Positions 7,560 through 16,276 of a stretch of DNA of 35,327 bases are shown piece by piece. Source of the stretch: a virus; the IMG/VR virus record IMGVR_UViG_3300046010_003447, positions 1 through 35,327 of that record, one strand, 5' to 3'. Both the position numbers and the translations under genes were made by a program. The notes below the pieces were generated by a model that searched no databases, was not told the origin of the DNA, and saw only the letters and a program-made list of their open reading frames with translations. The first letter of the stretch is position 1; the number at the start of each line of letters is the position of its first letter.

Positions 7560-10500
7560 ATGACTAGAATATTTATTGAAGGATATGAACTAGATTTAAC
7601 GCAAGGCATAAGCAATCAAATTACTTATGCTATTGATGATTTACAAAACTTAGATAGTAAAAGTACAAGCTTTACTAAAACTATTGTATTACCTGGTACT
7701 GCTAACAATAATAAGCTTTTAGGAAATATCTTTGAGTTAAACAATGCAAACTTTGACAATCCTTTAGACGCAAACGTGCTAGCAAATTTTAACGCATCAC
7801 GTAGCGCGGTAGCACGCATAGAAGTAAACGGCTTGCAGATAATGAAAGGCGTTTTAAGACTTTTAGAAATAGTACATATAGACGGAGCGGTAGAATATGA
7901 GTGCGCTATTTTTGGCGAACTTGGTGGCTTTATAAATGCGCTAGGTAATAATAGAATAGAAGATTTAAACTTTGACTCTTACAACCATACTTATAGCTAT
8001 GCAAATATTGTAGCAAGCTGGGATACTAGCGGAAGTACCGGCTATTGCTATCCTTTAGTTGATTACGGAAATGTAAGCACGGGAACTTATGGCGTTGCTA
8101 AAAAAGACTTTCAATACACTACATTTAAGCCGGCCTTATTTTTAAGAGAATACATAACAAAGATAATAGAAAATAGCGGTTATACTTACGAGTGCGATTT
8201 TTTTGATACTGCTAAATTTAGGAATATAATTATCCCTAATAATTCAAAGCAGTTAACTAAACAAACAAGCAACATACTTGGTTTAAGCAAAGCGATTAAT
8301 CAAAGCATGAATACTGGAGGCACGCAAGACTTTGTAAGCTACGAAACTAAGGTAGGTAGCTTATTTACTGCAAGCGTTGGCGATACTCTTTTCACTTATA
8401 CCGGAACGCCTACTTTAACTACTAATTTAACAATAGAACTTTTTGGTGATTATACTTTAGCTGCAAGACCTTTAACAATAGCTTTGCTAAAAAATGGCGT
8501 TGTAATTCCTTTAAGTAGCCAAACATATAACGGCACCGATTTACTTTATTATAACAAAACATTAAGCGTACAATTTGCAACTAACGATACTTTAAGAGTT
8601 AGGACTACATGCGTACTTGATATTGGCGACGAAGTTAATGTTAGCGAAAGTACTATAAACATATTAAACGACGTAGCTACAACATCACCTATTGAATTAA
8701 ATGATGAAATAATTGTAAATAATATAATCCCAAAAGGTATATTCCAAAAAGATTTATTTATATCGGTACTTAAAATGTTTAACCTTTTAGTAACTGAAGA
8801 TAAAAACAAGACTAACCATTTAATAATTAAACCTTATATTGACTTTTGGACTGGCGATATATTAGACTGGTCGGATAAGATGGATAGAAGTAAGGCTATT
8901 AAGATTAAGCCAATGAGTGAAGTTAATGCTAGGTATTACAATTTTAAATATAAACAAGATAATGATTTTTACAATGAAGATTATCGCAAGAAATTTAATG
9001 AGGGATATGGTGATAGGATTTACGATAATGGTCTTGAGTTTGCAAAAGATACTGAAAGCGTTGAAGTAATATTTGCAGCAAGCCCGTTATTTGGCACTAG
9101 CACAACCGACAAAGTTTTTCCGGCTATTTACAAAAAGTCTAACGAGAATACTAAAGAGGATTCTATGGATCACGTTGTGCGTATTATGCAGATTAAAAAA
9201 GTTACTAGCGTAGCTAGCTGGAATATTTTAAACCTAGCTACAAACTTAGGATCTAATACCGCGTATTTATATGCCGGTCATTTAAACAATCCTACAACGC
9301 CTACCGATGATATTAACTACGGAGCGCCGCAACAATTGTACTTTAACTTAACAAGTGGCGACTTAAGTAATAACTTATTTAATACTTATTATTCATCTTA
9401 TCTAGCAGAAATAACCGACAAAGATAGTCGCTTATTAAACGCATATTTTAATCTTACTGACTTAGATATTTTTAACCTAGACTTTAGTAAGTTTATTTAT
9501 ATAGACGGCGGACTTTATAGAATTAACAAAGTGATGGACTATGCTCCGGAAAATAATGAGTTAACAAAAGTTGACTTATTAAGAGTTATTGAAAAGGAAT
9601 ATATTGAGCAACCTCCACTACCTACAACAACTAGTACAACAACTACTACTACAACGGCTGCGCCTACAACAACTACTACTACAACGGCTGCGCCTACAAC
9701 AACTACTACTACAACGGCTGCGCCGACTACAACAACTACAACAACGGCTGCACCTACAACAACTACTACTACAACGGCTGCGCCTACAACAACTACTACT
9801 ACAACGGCTGCGCCGACTACAACAACTACTACAACGGCTGCACCTACAACAACTACTACTACAACGGCTGCGCCTACAACAACTACTACAACAAGTACAA
9901 CAACTACTACAACAACGGCTGCGCCTACAACAACTACGACTACAACGGCTGCTCCGACTACGACTACGACTACAACGGCTGCGCCTACAACAACTACTAC
10001 AAGTACAACTACAACAACAACTACCGATCCTTATGACTATTATATTGCGGATGAAATTGATTGCTCTAATTGTTCAGTAGTAGCGGCGGATCAAAGAGTA
10101 TCATTCCCAACCGGTACAAGTGTAACATTAAATAGGTATTATAGATACGTAGGTTTTGAAAATGATTTTACTTATTATGTTAAAAGTGTAACAACGGCTG
10201 GTGGTGCAGTATTATTAGAATTGCCTTCATATACAACTTGTAATGCAGCTTGTGGCAATACTACTACAACAAGTACAACTACTACTACAACAACGCCGGC
10301 ACCGACAACAACGACGACAAGTACAACTACTACTACAACAACGCCGGCACCGACAACAACGACAACAAGTACAACAACTACTACTACTACTTTAGGTTAT
10401 GCATTTGTTGATATTGCTAACGACACGGCCGGTACCGATATTACTAACATCACTATAAACGGAGTACAAGTAGACGGGGCAGTATTCCCAATTGTTGCTG

Positions 10501-10712
10501 GTGACGGCGCAAGTGCTACAACAACGCAAACCGGTGGCTCAAGAACAATAGTAGTATCTTATACAAATGTAGGCGGCGATTCAGTTCAAGTTATTGATAC
10601 TGCGTCAAACCTTAATTGTACTGGTGCTGGCTCAACAAGTAGGTCATTTGCTGGACAAGTTGTAGGCGATGGAGGTACATTATTTATATCAATGTTTGAC
10701 GGATCATGCTAA
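7560..10712 (+). CDS. Baseplate/hub protein with mucin-like threonine repeats
   Basis: A 1050-residue tail-tip protein. Residues 1 to about 688 form the structural part: an N-terminal beta module (FIEGYELDLTQGISNQITYAI, SFTKTIVLPGTANNNK), an FKPALFLREYITKIIENSGY segment and a long beta region, similar to hub or tail-associated proteins of Bacteroidota phages. Residues 689-822 are almost pure threonine in 10-residue units (seven Thr, Ala-Ala-Pro), residues 823-900 a small Cys-containing domain (CSNC ... CNAAC), 901-944 a second Thr-rich linker, and 945-1050 a C-terminal beta domain with two Cys. The layout suggests surface domains on stalks that could bind receptor or glycan. The Thr tracts are natural targets for O-glycosylation, and a glycosyltransferase gene follows 13 bases later. 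Confidence 0.75.
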   Translation: MTRIFIEGYELDLTQGISNQITYAIDDLQNLDSKSTSFTKTIVLPGTANNNKLLGNIFELNNANFDNPLDANVLANFNASRSAVARIEVNGLQIMKGVLRLLEIVHIDGAVEYECAIFGELGGFINALGNNRIEDLNFDSYNHTYSYANIVASWDTSGSTGYCYPLVDYGNVSTGTYGVAKKDFQYTTFKPALFLREYITKIIENSGYTYECDFFDTAKFRNIIIPNNSKQLTKQTSNILGLSKAINQSMNTGGTQDFVSYETKVGSLFTASVGDTLFTYTGTPTLTTNLTIELFGDYTLAARPLTIALLKNGVVIPLSSQTYNGTDLLYYNKTLSVQFATNDTLRVRTTCVLDIGDEVNVSESTINILNDVATTSPIELNDEIIVNNIIPKGIFQKDLFISVLKMFNLLVTEDKNKTNHLIIKPYIDFWTGDILDWSDKMDRSKAIKIKPMSEVNARYYNFKYKQDNDFYNEDYRKKFNEGYGDRIYDNGLEFAKDTESVEVIFAASPLFGTSTTDKVFPAIYKKSNENTKEDSMDHVVRIMQIKKVTSVASWNILNLATNLGSNTAYLYAGHLNNPTTPTDDINYGAPQQLYFNLTSGDLSNNLFNTYYSSYLAEITDKDSRLLNAYFNLTDLDIFNLDFSKFIYIDGGLYRINKVMDYAPENNELTKVDLLRVIEKEYIEQPPLPTTTSTTTTTTTAAPTTTTTTTAAPTTTTTTTAAPTTTTTTTAAPTTTTTTTAAPTTTTTTTAAPTTTTTTTAAPTTTTTTTAAPTTTTTTSTTTTTTTAAPTTTTTTTAAPTTTTTTTAAPTTTTTSTTTTTTTDPYDYYIADEIDCSNCSVVAADQRVSFPTGTSVTLNRYYRYVGFENDFTYYVKSVTTAGGAVLLELPSYTTCNAACGNTTTTSTTTTTTTPAPTTTTTSTTTTTTTPAPTTTTTSTTTTTTTLGYAFVDIANDTAGTDITNITINGVQVDGAVFPIVAGDGASATTTQTGGSRTIVVSYTNVGGDSVQVIDTASNLNCTGAGSTSRSFAGQVVGDGGTLFISMFDGSC
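9624..10025 (+). repeat. 30-bp coding tandem repeat, Thr-rich stalk 1
   Basis: A run of ACN codons interrupted by GCT-GCN-CC(N) at a 30-base period encodes eleven Ala-Ala-Pro marks in a 134-residue tract, plus a few Ser. Several units are identical at the DNA level while others carry synonymous changes (GCGCCG, GCACCT, GCTCCG), which shows both recent duplication and older copies. Such a tract can change length by recombination or replication slippage and may collapse in short-read assembly. Confidence 0.95.
10260..10391 (+). repeat. Thr-rich stalk 2 coding repeat
   Basis: A second threonine-rich tract of 44 residues with two Pro-Ala-Pro marks and interspersed Ser. It has a repeat unit of about 48 bases (ACAAGTACAACTACTACT start, GCCGGCACCGACA end) present twice. 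It links the small Cys domain to the C-terminal domain of the hub protein. It differs from the first tract in using Pro-Ala-Pro instead of Ala-Ala-Pro. Confidence 0.9.
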
Positions 10713-10725
10713 TAAAAAAAACAAT

Positions 10726-11691
10726 ATGATTTATATTTGCACACAACCTAAAATAATCTATTACGCTTGGCACCTAGAAGTAATGCTTACCAACTTTAAG
10801 TCGGTAGGCATTCCCGATAATAATATACACGTTTTATTGTCGGTAAGTAAAGACCAGGACGACAAGACTAACTTGCCCGAAACAAAGCAAATATTTGATA
10901 AGCTAAAAGAAAAGTTTAACAATATAGCTTTCTTTGAGTACACCGATACAAGGGTAATGCCTAACTATATCCCTAGCGTTATAATGAATGCAGTAAAGCA
11001 CCACTATAAAGCTTATCCATATTTACAAATGGAGAATGTTTTTTTACATGACTGCGATATGATATTCACTAAGCCGGTAGACTTTACTGACTTAGAGCAA
11101 GACGATACATGCTACGTAAGTGATAGCAAAAGTTTTATTTGGAGTGATTACATATTAGAAAAAGGCCAAGACCTTTACAATGATATGTGCGACATAGTAG
11201 GACTAGATTACAACGTGCCGATAGATAATAGACTACATAGCGGAGGCTCGCAATACATTTTTAAAAATACTGACTATAAGTTTTGGCAAAAGGTAGAAAG
11301 CGATAGCGTTGCTTTATATGATTACTTTCAAAAGAGCGAGCCATTAAGAGTGCAAAAAAATCCAAGCTACTACGGCATCCAACAATTTACTGCGGGTATG
11401 TGGGGCATGCTTTGGAATTGCTGGTATTATAATCTTGATGTAAAAATAACACCAAGACTAGATTTTTGTTGGGGTACCGATCCAATAGAAAAATGGAGCA
11501 AGTGCGATATTTTCCATAATTCCGGAGTGACCTACGACATTGGCAAAAGTCATAATATATTCTACAAGGGCGCTTATACCGATAAGCTACCTTATGAAGA
11601 TGTAATGAATAACGAATACAATGAGGCCTTTGGCTCTTATAATTATACTAACCTAATAAGACAAGTAGGCTTAAGCACTTGTTTAAAATAA
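10726..11691 (+). CDS. Putative GT-A glycosyltransferase in the tail operon
   Basis: A 321-residue protein from ATG 10726; longer in-frame starts would run into the hub gene. A Rossmann-like N-terminus is followed by VFLHDCDMIF with a DxD-type metal site (Asp109, Asp111), and a late FHNSGV segment contains a His as in GT8-like or related GT-A enzymes. There is no signal peptide or membrane segment. It lies between the Thr-rich hub gene and the tape measure, an unusual place for an enzyme, so it probably acts on a virion protein; the threonine tracts just upstream are the obvious candidate. That pairing is inference. The family cannot be fixed from sequence alone. Confidence 0.65.
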   Translation: MIYICTQPKIIYYAWHLEVMLTNFKSVGIPDNNIHVLLSVSKDQDDKTNLPETKQIFDKLKEKFNNIAFFEYTDTRVMPNYIPSVIMNAVKHHYKAYPYLQMENVFLHDCDMIFTKPVDFTDLEQDDTCYVSDSKSFIWSDYILEKGQDLYNDMCDIVGLDYNVPIDNRLHSGGSQYIFKNTDYKFWQKVESDSVALYDYFQKSEPLRVQKNPSYYGIQQFTAGMWGMLWNCWYYNLDVKITPRLDFCWGTDPIEKWSKCDIFHNSGVTYDIGKSHNIFYKGAYTDKLPYEDVMNNEYNEAFGSYNYTNLIRQVGLSTCLK

Positions 11692-11697
11692 AATAAC

Positions 11698-13275
11698 ATG
11701 GCAACTAAAAAGACACAAGTAGTCGTTGAAATAAAAACGGACTCCACACAAGCAACGACTGAAGCAAATAAAACCAAAGACGAAGTAGCCGGTATTGGCA
11801 AGGCTGCGGCTGGTAGTATTGCCGAACTTAAAGAACTTAAAAAAGCTTTAAAGCAAGCGGCGGCCGGCTCCGAAGATTTTAATCAATTATCCGCAAAAAT
11901 TAGAGACGTTGAAGACGGCATTGAAAATGCTAAAGTAGGTGCGAATGATTTTGCCGGTGCTTTAGAAAATGCCGGCGGGCCGGTAGGAATGCTAGGTAAA
12001 GGAATAAGACAATTAGAAATAATTACCTCTTCATGGGGTGCCGCTTTAAAAGCTACCGGGATAGGTTTACTTGTTGGATTGGTTGGCGCTCTTGCGGCTG
12101 CGTTTGCTAAGAACGAAAGCGCAATGAAAAAGCTTGATCCTATTATCAATCAATTTGGTAGGATTCTTAATGGAATTTTAGGAGCAATGGAGCCATTAAT
12201 TAATGCTTTTATAAGTCTTGCAGAAAAAGCCTTGCCTTATGTTAGCAAAGGTTTTGAAGTTGCTTATAGCGCTTTAAGTTCATTTTTGCAAGGTGTGGGC
12301 TTAGTAGGCTCGGCGGTTAAAAAGTTTATAAGTGGTGACTTTGCCGGTGCCTGGGATGATGCAAAAAAATCGGTTACCGAATTTGGTACAAGATATGAGG
12401 CTGCAAACGAAAGGTTTATTGCTGGCAGTAAAGAGTTAACCGACGCAGAAAAAGCCGAGCAAGAAAAAAGATTAGCCGATCAAAAAGCGGCTGCGGAAAA
12501 AGCGGAGCAAATAAGAAAGCAAGCAGAAGAAAAAAGAAGGCAAGAAATACTTGATAAACAAAAGTGGGATCTAGAAAGAAAAAATTACGAACTTGAACAA
12601 GATAGAGAATTAAAAGAAAGCGGCGACCAAATCATAGCAGACGCAGCAAAGGCGGACGCAGAAAGGGAGGCAAAAGCAAGAAAGGACAGAGAGGATGCTT
12701 TGAAATATAGGACTCAATTAACGATTGATAATTATAAAAGAGAACAAGATTTAAAAGACTTAGACAAAGCAAACGATGATAAATTAGCTAAAGCTAAATT
12801 AGATAATCTAAGAGCTATTGGAAATGCAACGGAGGCCTTAGGTGCTATTATTGGCCAACAAACTACGGCCGGCAAAGCGCTAGGAATTGCAACTGCTTTA
12901 ATAAATACTTATATTGGTGCGTCCGAAGTGATAAGAGCAAAGTCCGTATTGCCGGAACCATTCGGCACAATACAAAAAATTGCATCCGTTGCCGGTATTA
13001 TTGCAACGGGTATTCAATCCGTTAAGTCTATTATGGGCGTAAAGGTGCCAAGTGTTAAAGGATCAAGCGGTGGCGCAAGCGGTGGCTCTACGCCTAGCAT
13101 TCCGTCAATGAATGTAAGCGCACCTTTAATGGCGCAAGCAAGCACAACTACTTTAAATCAAGCACAAGTAAACCAAATAGGCAACGTGGCAGCTAGGGCC
13201 TTTGTAGTTGAAAGCGACGTGAGTGGTAACCAGGAACGTATCTTAAGACTTAACCGCGCGGCTAGAATTAATTAA
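11698..13275 (+). CDS. Tail tape measure protein
   Basis: A 525-residue, strongly helical protein. It has an N-terminal coiled coil (residues about 15-80), a glycine/alanine-rich hydrophobic segment GIGLLVGLVGALAAAF (about 121-136) that could enter the host membrane, a long charged coiled coil rich in Lys, Glu and Ala (about 245-375), a second hydrophobic stretch (about 390-440) and a Gly/Ser-rich region before the C-terminus. This mix is typical for tape measures, which set tail length and help DNA entry. At about 1.5 angstrom per residue it would give a tail under 80 nm. It is the only such protein in the genome. It follows the glycosyltransferase by 6 bases. Confidence 0.85.
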   Translation: MATKKTQVVVEIKTDSTQATTEANKTKDEVAGIGKAAAGSIAELKELKKALKQAAAGSEDFNQLSAKIRDVEDGIENAKVGANDFAGALENAGGPVGMLGKGIRQLEIITSSWGAALKATGIGLLVGLVGALAAAFAKNESAMKKLDPIINQFGRILNGILGAMEPLINAFISLAEKALPYVSKGFEVAYSALSSFLQGVGLVGSAVKKFISGDFAGAWDDAKKSVTEFGTRYEAANERFIAGSKELTDAEKAEQEKRLADQKAAAEKAEQIRKQAEEKRRQEILDKQKWDLERKNYELEQDRELKESGDQIIADAAKADAEREAKARKDREDALKYRTQLTIDNYKREQDLKDLDKANDDKLAKAKLDNLRAIGNATEALGAIIGQQTTAGKALGIATALINTYIGASEVIRAKSVLPEPFGTIQKIASVAGIIATGIQSVKSIMGVKVPSVKGSSGGASGGSTPSIPSMNVSAPLMAQASTTTLNQAQVNQIGNVAARAFVVESDVSGNQERILRLNRAARIN

Positions 13276-13310
13276 AAGTACATAAACTATAAAAAAGATA
13301 TTTATTAAGT

Positions 13311-14060
13311 ATGGACTTACCTATTTACGAACTTAAAATACAAGAGGAACTGCAAGATGATGCGGAAGTATCTTTTATTGCACTTGTAGACAAGCCGGCT
13401 ATTCAGCGTGACTTTGTGGCATTTAGCCAAGATTTTATTGAGCCAGCAAAAGGCGAAGCCAAAGACGCATTTTTACCTAGATGCATAAGCTATGTTATTA
13501 ATGAAGGCAAAGAAAGTGAACAAGCGGTAGCTATTTGCAATTCAATGTGGGAGCAGCATTTTTCAAATGATAAGCCAAAACTTAATTTTGCTATCCAGGA
13601 CGAAGACAAGCATATTATAAGCGGCCCATTAATGCTAGCAGACAAGCCTATTTATAGAAACAATAAAAAATTTGGTGAGCATTTTGTAACCTTTAGCGCA
13701 GAAACTATAAAAGACATTGCGATTAAGTTTAGCAAGAAAGGCTACCAAGGCAATGTTAATTTAATGCACGATCAAGACATGCAGCTTGACGGACTTATTA
13801 TGTTTGAAAGTTTTATTGTAGACAAAGCAAGAGGCATACAACCGATGGCCGGATTTGAAGATGCTAAAGACGGAAGCTGGTTTGGTAGTTTTTATGTAGA
13901 AAATGAACAAGCATGGCAGCTAATAAAACAAGGCAAGGTAAAAGGTTTTAGTGTAGAGGGATACTTTGAATACCCTAGCGAAAAAAAAGATCCTACCTAT
14001 GCAGAACAAAAACTAGCAGAACTAGCAGAATTATTAAAAGTACCTTTAACACATAAATAA
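13311..14060 (+). CDS. Prohead protease, XkdF-like
   Basis: A capsid maturation protease of 249 residues. The serine protease core has ISGPLMLADKPIYR (103-116), VTFSAETIKDIA, NLMHDQD with the likely catalytic His153, FESFIVD (165-171), DGSWFGSFYVEN and KGFSVEGYF with the likely catalytic Ser214. Residues about 52-82 carry an insertion-like module (FLPRCISYVINEGK..EQAVAICNSMWEQ) with two Cys. It would cleave the scaffold and capsid N-termini inside the prohead, and it sits right upstream of the scaffold-like and capsid genes as expected. Confidence 0.85.
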   Translation: MDLPIYELKIQEELQDDAEVSFIALVDKPAIQRDFVAFSQDFIEPAKGEAKDAFLPRCISYVINEGKESEQAVAICNSMWEQHFSNDKPKLNFAIQDEDKHIISGPLMLADKPIYRNNKKFGEHFVTFSAETIKDIAIKFSKKGYQGNVNLMHDQDMQLDGLIMFESFIVDKARGIQPMAGFEDAKDGSWFGSFYVENEQAWQLIKQGKVKGFSVEGYFEYPSEKKDPTYAEQKLAELAELLKVPLTHK

Positions 14061-14071
14061 TATATATAAAC

Positions 14072-14650
14072 ATGGAACAAGCACAAAACATTTTAAACAA
14101 AGTTTCTATGTTCTTTGCAGAACTTGTAGGAAACGAATCAATGCCAATGCCTAGCGGTGAAACTGCGGCACCGGTTAAAATGATGGAAGCCAAACTAAAA
14201 GACGGCACCATTGTTGAAGTAACTGAATTAGCAGTTGGCGGTATTGTAACTATTGAAGGCGTACCGGCTCCAGTTGGCGAGCATATCCTTGAAAGTGGTG
14301 AAACTATTGTCTTAGCTGACAACGGAGTTATCATGGAAATTAAACCAAAGATGGAAGATATGCCGGAAGTAGAAAGTCCAGTAGTTGAAGATATGAGCGC
14401 AAAATTTGCAGCTTTTGAATCAGCAACAAACGAGAAATTTACTGCATACGAATCTAAGTTTGCTCAATACGAAGCTAAACTAGGTCAAGCAAATAAAGTA
14501 ATTGAGGGCTTAATGCAAATTAGCAAGATGCTAGTTGAAGCACCTCAATCAGCACCGGATGCTGGTGTTAAAACAAGCAACGCTTTTGCGGATCAAAAAT
14601 TAGATGCAAAGAGCGAGTTTGAAAAATTTTCAAAATCAATTTGTTCATAA
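14072..14650 (+). CDS. Scaffold-like / capsid assembly protein
   Basis: A 192-residue acidic protein between protease and major capsid. The middle has a small beta domain (KLKDGTIVEVTELAVGGIV, PAPVGEHILESGETIVLADNG), followed by a coiled coil (about residues 109-152) rich in Glu, Lys and Ala, and a flexible C-terminus. The position and coiled coil fit a scaffolding protein. The beta module occurs, as I recall, in the corresponding protein of other Bacteroidota phages. It may be removed by the upstream protease. Confidence 0.7.
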   Translation: MEQAQNILNKVSMFFAELVGNESMPMPSGETAAPVKMMEAKLKDGTIVEVTELAVGGIVTIEGVPAPVGEHILESGETIVLADNGVIMEIKPKMEDMPEVESPVVEDMSAKFAAFESATNEKFTAYESKFAQYEAKLGQANKVIEGLMQISKMLVEAPQSAPDAGVKTSNAFADQKLDAKSEFEKFSKSICS

Positions 14651-14667
14651 ACTAAAATTATAATAAA

Positions 14668-15627
14668 ATGGCATTATCATTCAGCGGCATAAGCGCATAT
14701 ACTAAACAAGAAATTGCGCCTTTATTAACCGAAGCCGTATTCGCGGCAAAAACGCAGTCTTTATTAAAGGCTGGTGGTATCTTATTACCTAAGACTAAGT
14801 CTAGCGTAAAAGTACCTAAGTTAGCTACTAACGCAAACTTTCAAACTGACTCTTGCGGTTGGAACCCTAGTGGTACAACAACTTTAAGTCAAGCTGAAGT
14901 TGTAGTAGGTAAAATCAAAATTGAAGAGACAATTTGTCCTAAAGATTTTGAAGCTTACTTTACTCAAGAGGCTTTAAAAGCTGGATCAACTTACGAAGAT
15001 TTTGGATGGGCAGATTTTCAAACTAAGTTTACCGAGCAAAAAAACAAGATGATTGCTAAGCAATTAGAGGTTGGAATTTGGCAAGGTAATACGTCTAGTG
15101 GTAATCCAAACCTTTCTCCATTTGACGGCTTGATTAAGTTAATTGATGCTGGTTCTCCAGTTGACGCTAACGTATCCGGTTATGTATCGGGCGGCCCAAT
15201 TGCAACAATTACCGCTGCTAACGTAGTGAGTGTATTGAATGCAGTTTACAAAGCTATCCCAGTTGAAATCATTGACGCTGAAGACTTAAAAGTTATGTGT
15301 GGTAACGATGTTTATAGATTAGCAGTTTTAGCTTATCAAGCATTGAACCTTTACAACTACAAAGTTGACGGAGATGCAAACCAAACTTTTGTTATTCCAG
15401 GAACTAACGTAGAGTTAGTAGCGGTTAACGGATTGAATGGAACTGGTGACATTTACGCAACTACTTTGTCTAATATCGCTATGGCGTTTGACTTAGAAGC
15501 TGAAGAGGAAAACTACATGATTTGGTATTCTAAAGATAATAACGAGGTTCGTTATAGAGTAGCATTCAAATTAGGTGTGAACGTAGCTTACACAACTTTA
15601 TGTGTTAAGTTTAAGTCTGCAATCTAA
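14668..15627 (+). CDS. Major capsid protein, HK97 fold
   Basis: A 319-residue major capsid protein. Support: location after protease and scaffold; an N-terminal helix; an elongated beta-rich E-loop-like part (KSSVKVPKLATNANFQTD); a P-domain helix (EDFGWADFQTKFTEQKNKMIAKQLEVG); and a C-terminal A-domain with DLKVMCGNDVYRLAVLAYQAL and YSKDNNEVRYRVAFKLGVNVAY. The length is that of compact HK97-like capsids. Codon choice shifts towards GTT, GCT and AAC compared with its neighbours, as expected for a very highly expressed gene, and a strong terminator follows directly. Confidence 0.88.
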   Translation: MALSFSGISAYTKQEIAPLLTEAVFAAKTQSLLKAGGILLPKTKSSVKVPKLATNANFQTDSCGWNPSGTTTLSQAEVVVGKIKIEETICPKDFEAYFTQEALKAGSTYEDFGWADFQTKFTEQKNKMIAKQLEVGIWQGNTSSGNPNLSPFDGLIKLIDAGSPVDANVSGYVSGGPIATITAANVVSVLNAVYKAIPVEIIDAEDLKVMCGNDVYRLAVLAYQALNLYNYKVDGDANQTFVIPGTNVELVAVNGLNGTGDIYATTLSNIAMAFDLEAEEENYMIWYSKDNNEVRYRVAFKLGVNVAYTTLCVKFKSAI

Positions 15628-15643
15628 TTAATATATAATCAAG

Positions 15644-15674
15644 AAAAGGCGGTGAAATAAGCCGCCTTTTTTTT
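15644..15674 (+). terminator. Rho-independent terminator after capsid gene
   Basis: A perfect 9-bp stem AAAAGGCGG / CCGCCTTTT with a 9-base loop is followed by further T residues (eight T in all from the stem end). It lies 16 bases after the capsid stop and only 14 bases before the next start, so it probably caps abundant capsid mRNA while letting part of the transcription through. Confidence 0.9.
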
Positions 15675-15688
15675 AAACTTTTTTTAAC

Positions 15689-16207
15689 ATGCCATGTGTA
15701 ATAACTAGCGGATATACAATTGATTGCCGCGAAAATATCGGAGGCTTACAAGCCGTTTTTTTAGCCGAGTTTGGTAATATTTCCGGTGTTACCGAGGTAA
15801 GCGGTCTAGTTACCGGCATTACTAAAGTAGCTGGTAAAAGATTTTACAAATTTGAGGTGCCACGTGCAACCGCAAATACAAGTTCTAATGCAACTGCGTC
15901 CGAGGAAAACGGATCAGTATTTTATACACACCAGGTTGTATTCCCTTTAAACAAGAGAGATTCTACAACTGCTAACATTGTACGTACTTTAGCCAAGAAT
16001 AAATTAATTGCGGTTACTTTAGATATGGACGGAGTTTATAGAATGTACGGCGAAAACAATGGTCTTTACTTAGCTTCTACGGAGTCAACAAGTGGAACTG
16101 CGGCTGGTGATCGTAACGGATATAATATTACTTTGACTGGTATTGAAAAGGATGATTTTTTACAAGTGTCTAATGCAGTAGGCTTAGCGCTTGAGACTGC
16201 TGGGTAA
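15689..16207 (+). CDS. Major tail tube protein
   Basis: A 172-residue beta-rich protein. It begins MPCVITSGYTIDCRENIGG, has VTKVAGKRFYKFEV-like strands, a HQVVFPLNKRD segment and ends with NITLTGIEKDD and a short helix. I recognise this as the tail tube type found in many Bacteroidota siphophages, with the C-G-G N-terminus and the GY.ItLTG.E C-terminal element. It is flanked by terminators on both sides, so it is made as a separate, presumably abundant transcript, which fits a tube subunit. The family call rests on pattern, not on a computed match. Confidence 0.7.
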   Translation: MPCVITSGYTIDCRENIGGLQAVFLAEFGNISGVTEVSGLVTGITKVAGKRFYKFEVPRATANTSSNATASEENGSVFYTHQVVFPLNKRDSTTANIVRTLAKNKLIAVTLDMDGVYRMYGENNGLYLASTESTSGTAAGDRNGYNITLTGIEKDDFLQVSNAVGLALETAG

Positions 16208-16230
16208 TTCTACCTAATAGTTATTTAATT

Positions 16231-16264
16231 ATGCCCTACCTACATTGCGTGGGTAGGGCATTTT
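16231..16264 (+). terminator. Rho-independent terminator after tail tube gene
   Basis: A 10-bp perfect stem ATGCCCTACC / GGTAGGGCAT with an 11-base loop, followed by TTTT. It lies 23 bases after the tail tube stop and ends 12 bases before the next start. Confidence 0.88.
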
Positions 16265-16276
16265 AATTTAAAACAA

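Noticed and set aside
9589-10080. Open frame of 163 residues, Leu/Gln/Arg-rich, in another frame of the hub gene
   Set aside because: It is a shadow of the ACN codon repeats; the repeated Leu-Gln-Gln-Leu pattern follows directly from the threonine codons.
7560-10712. Diversity-generating retroelement target, suggested by the repeat-rich variable-looking tail protein
   Set aside because: No reverse transcriptase or template repeat was found anywhere in the window.
10732-10739. TATATTTG promoter-like box
   Set aside because: It lies 6 bases inside the glycosyltransferase coding sequence, after the ATG, and no gene start follows at a fitting distance.
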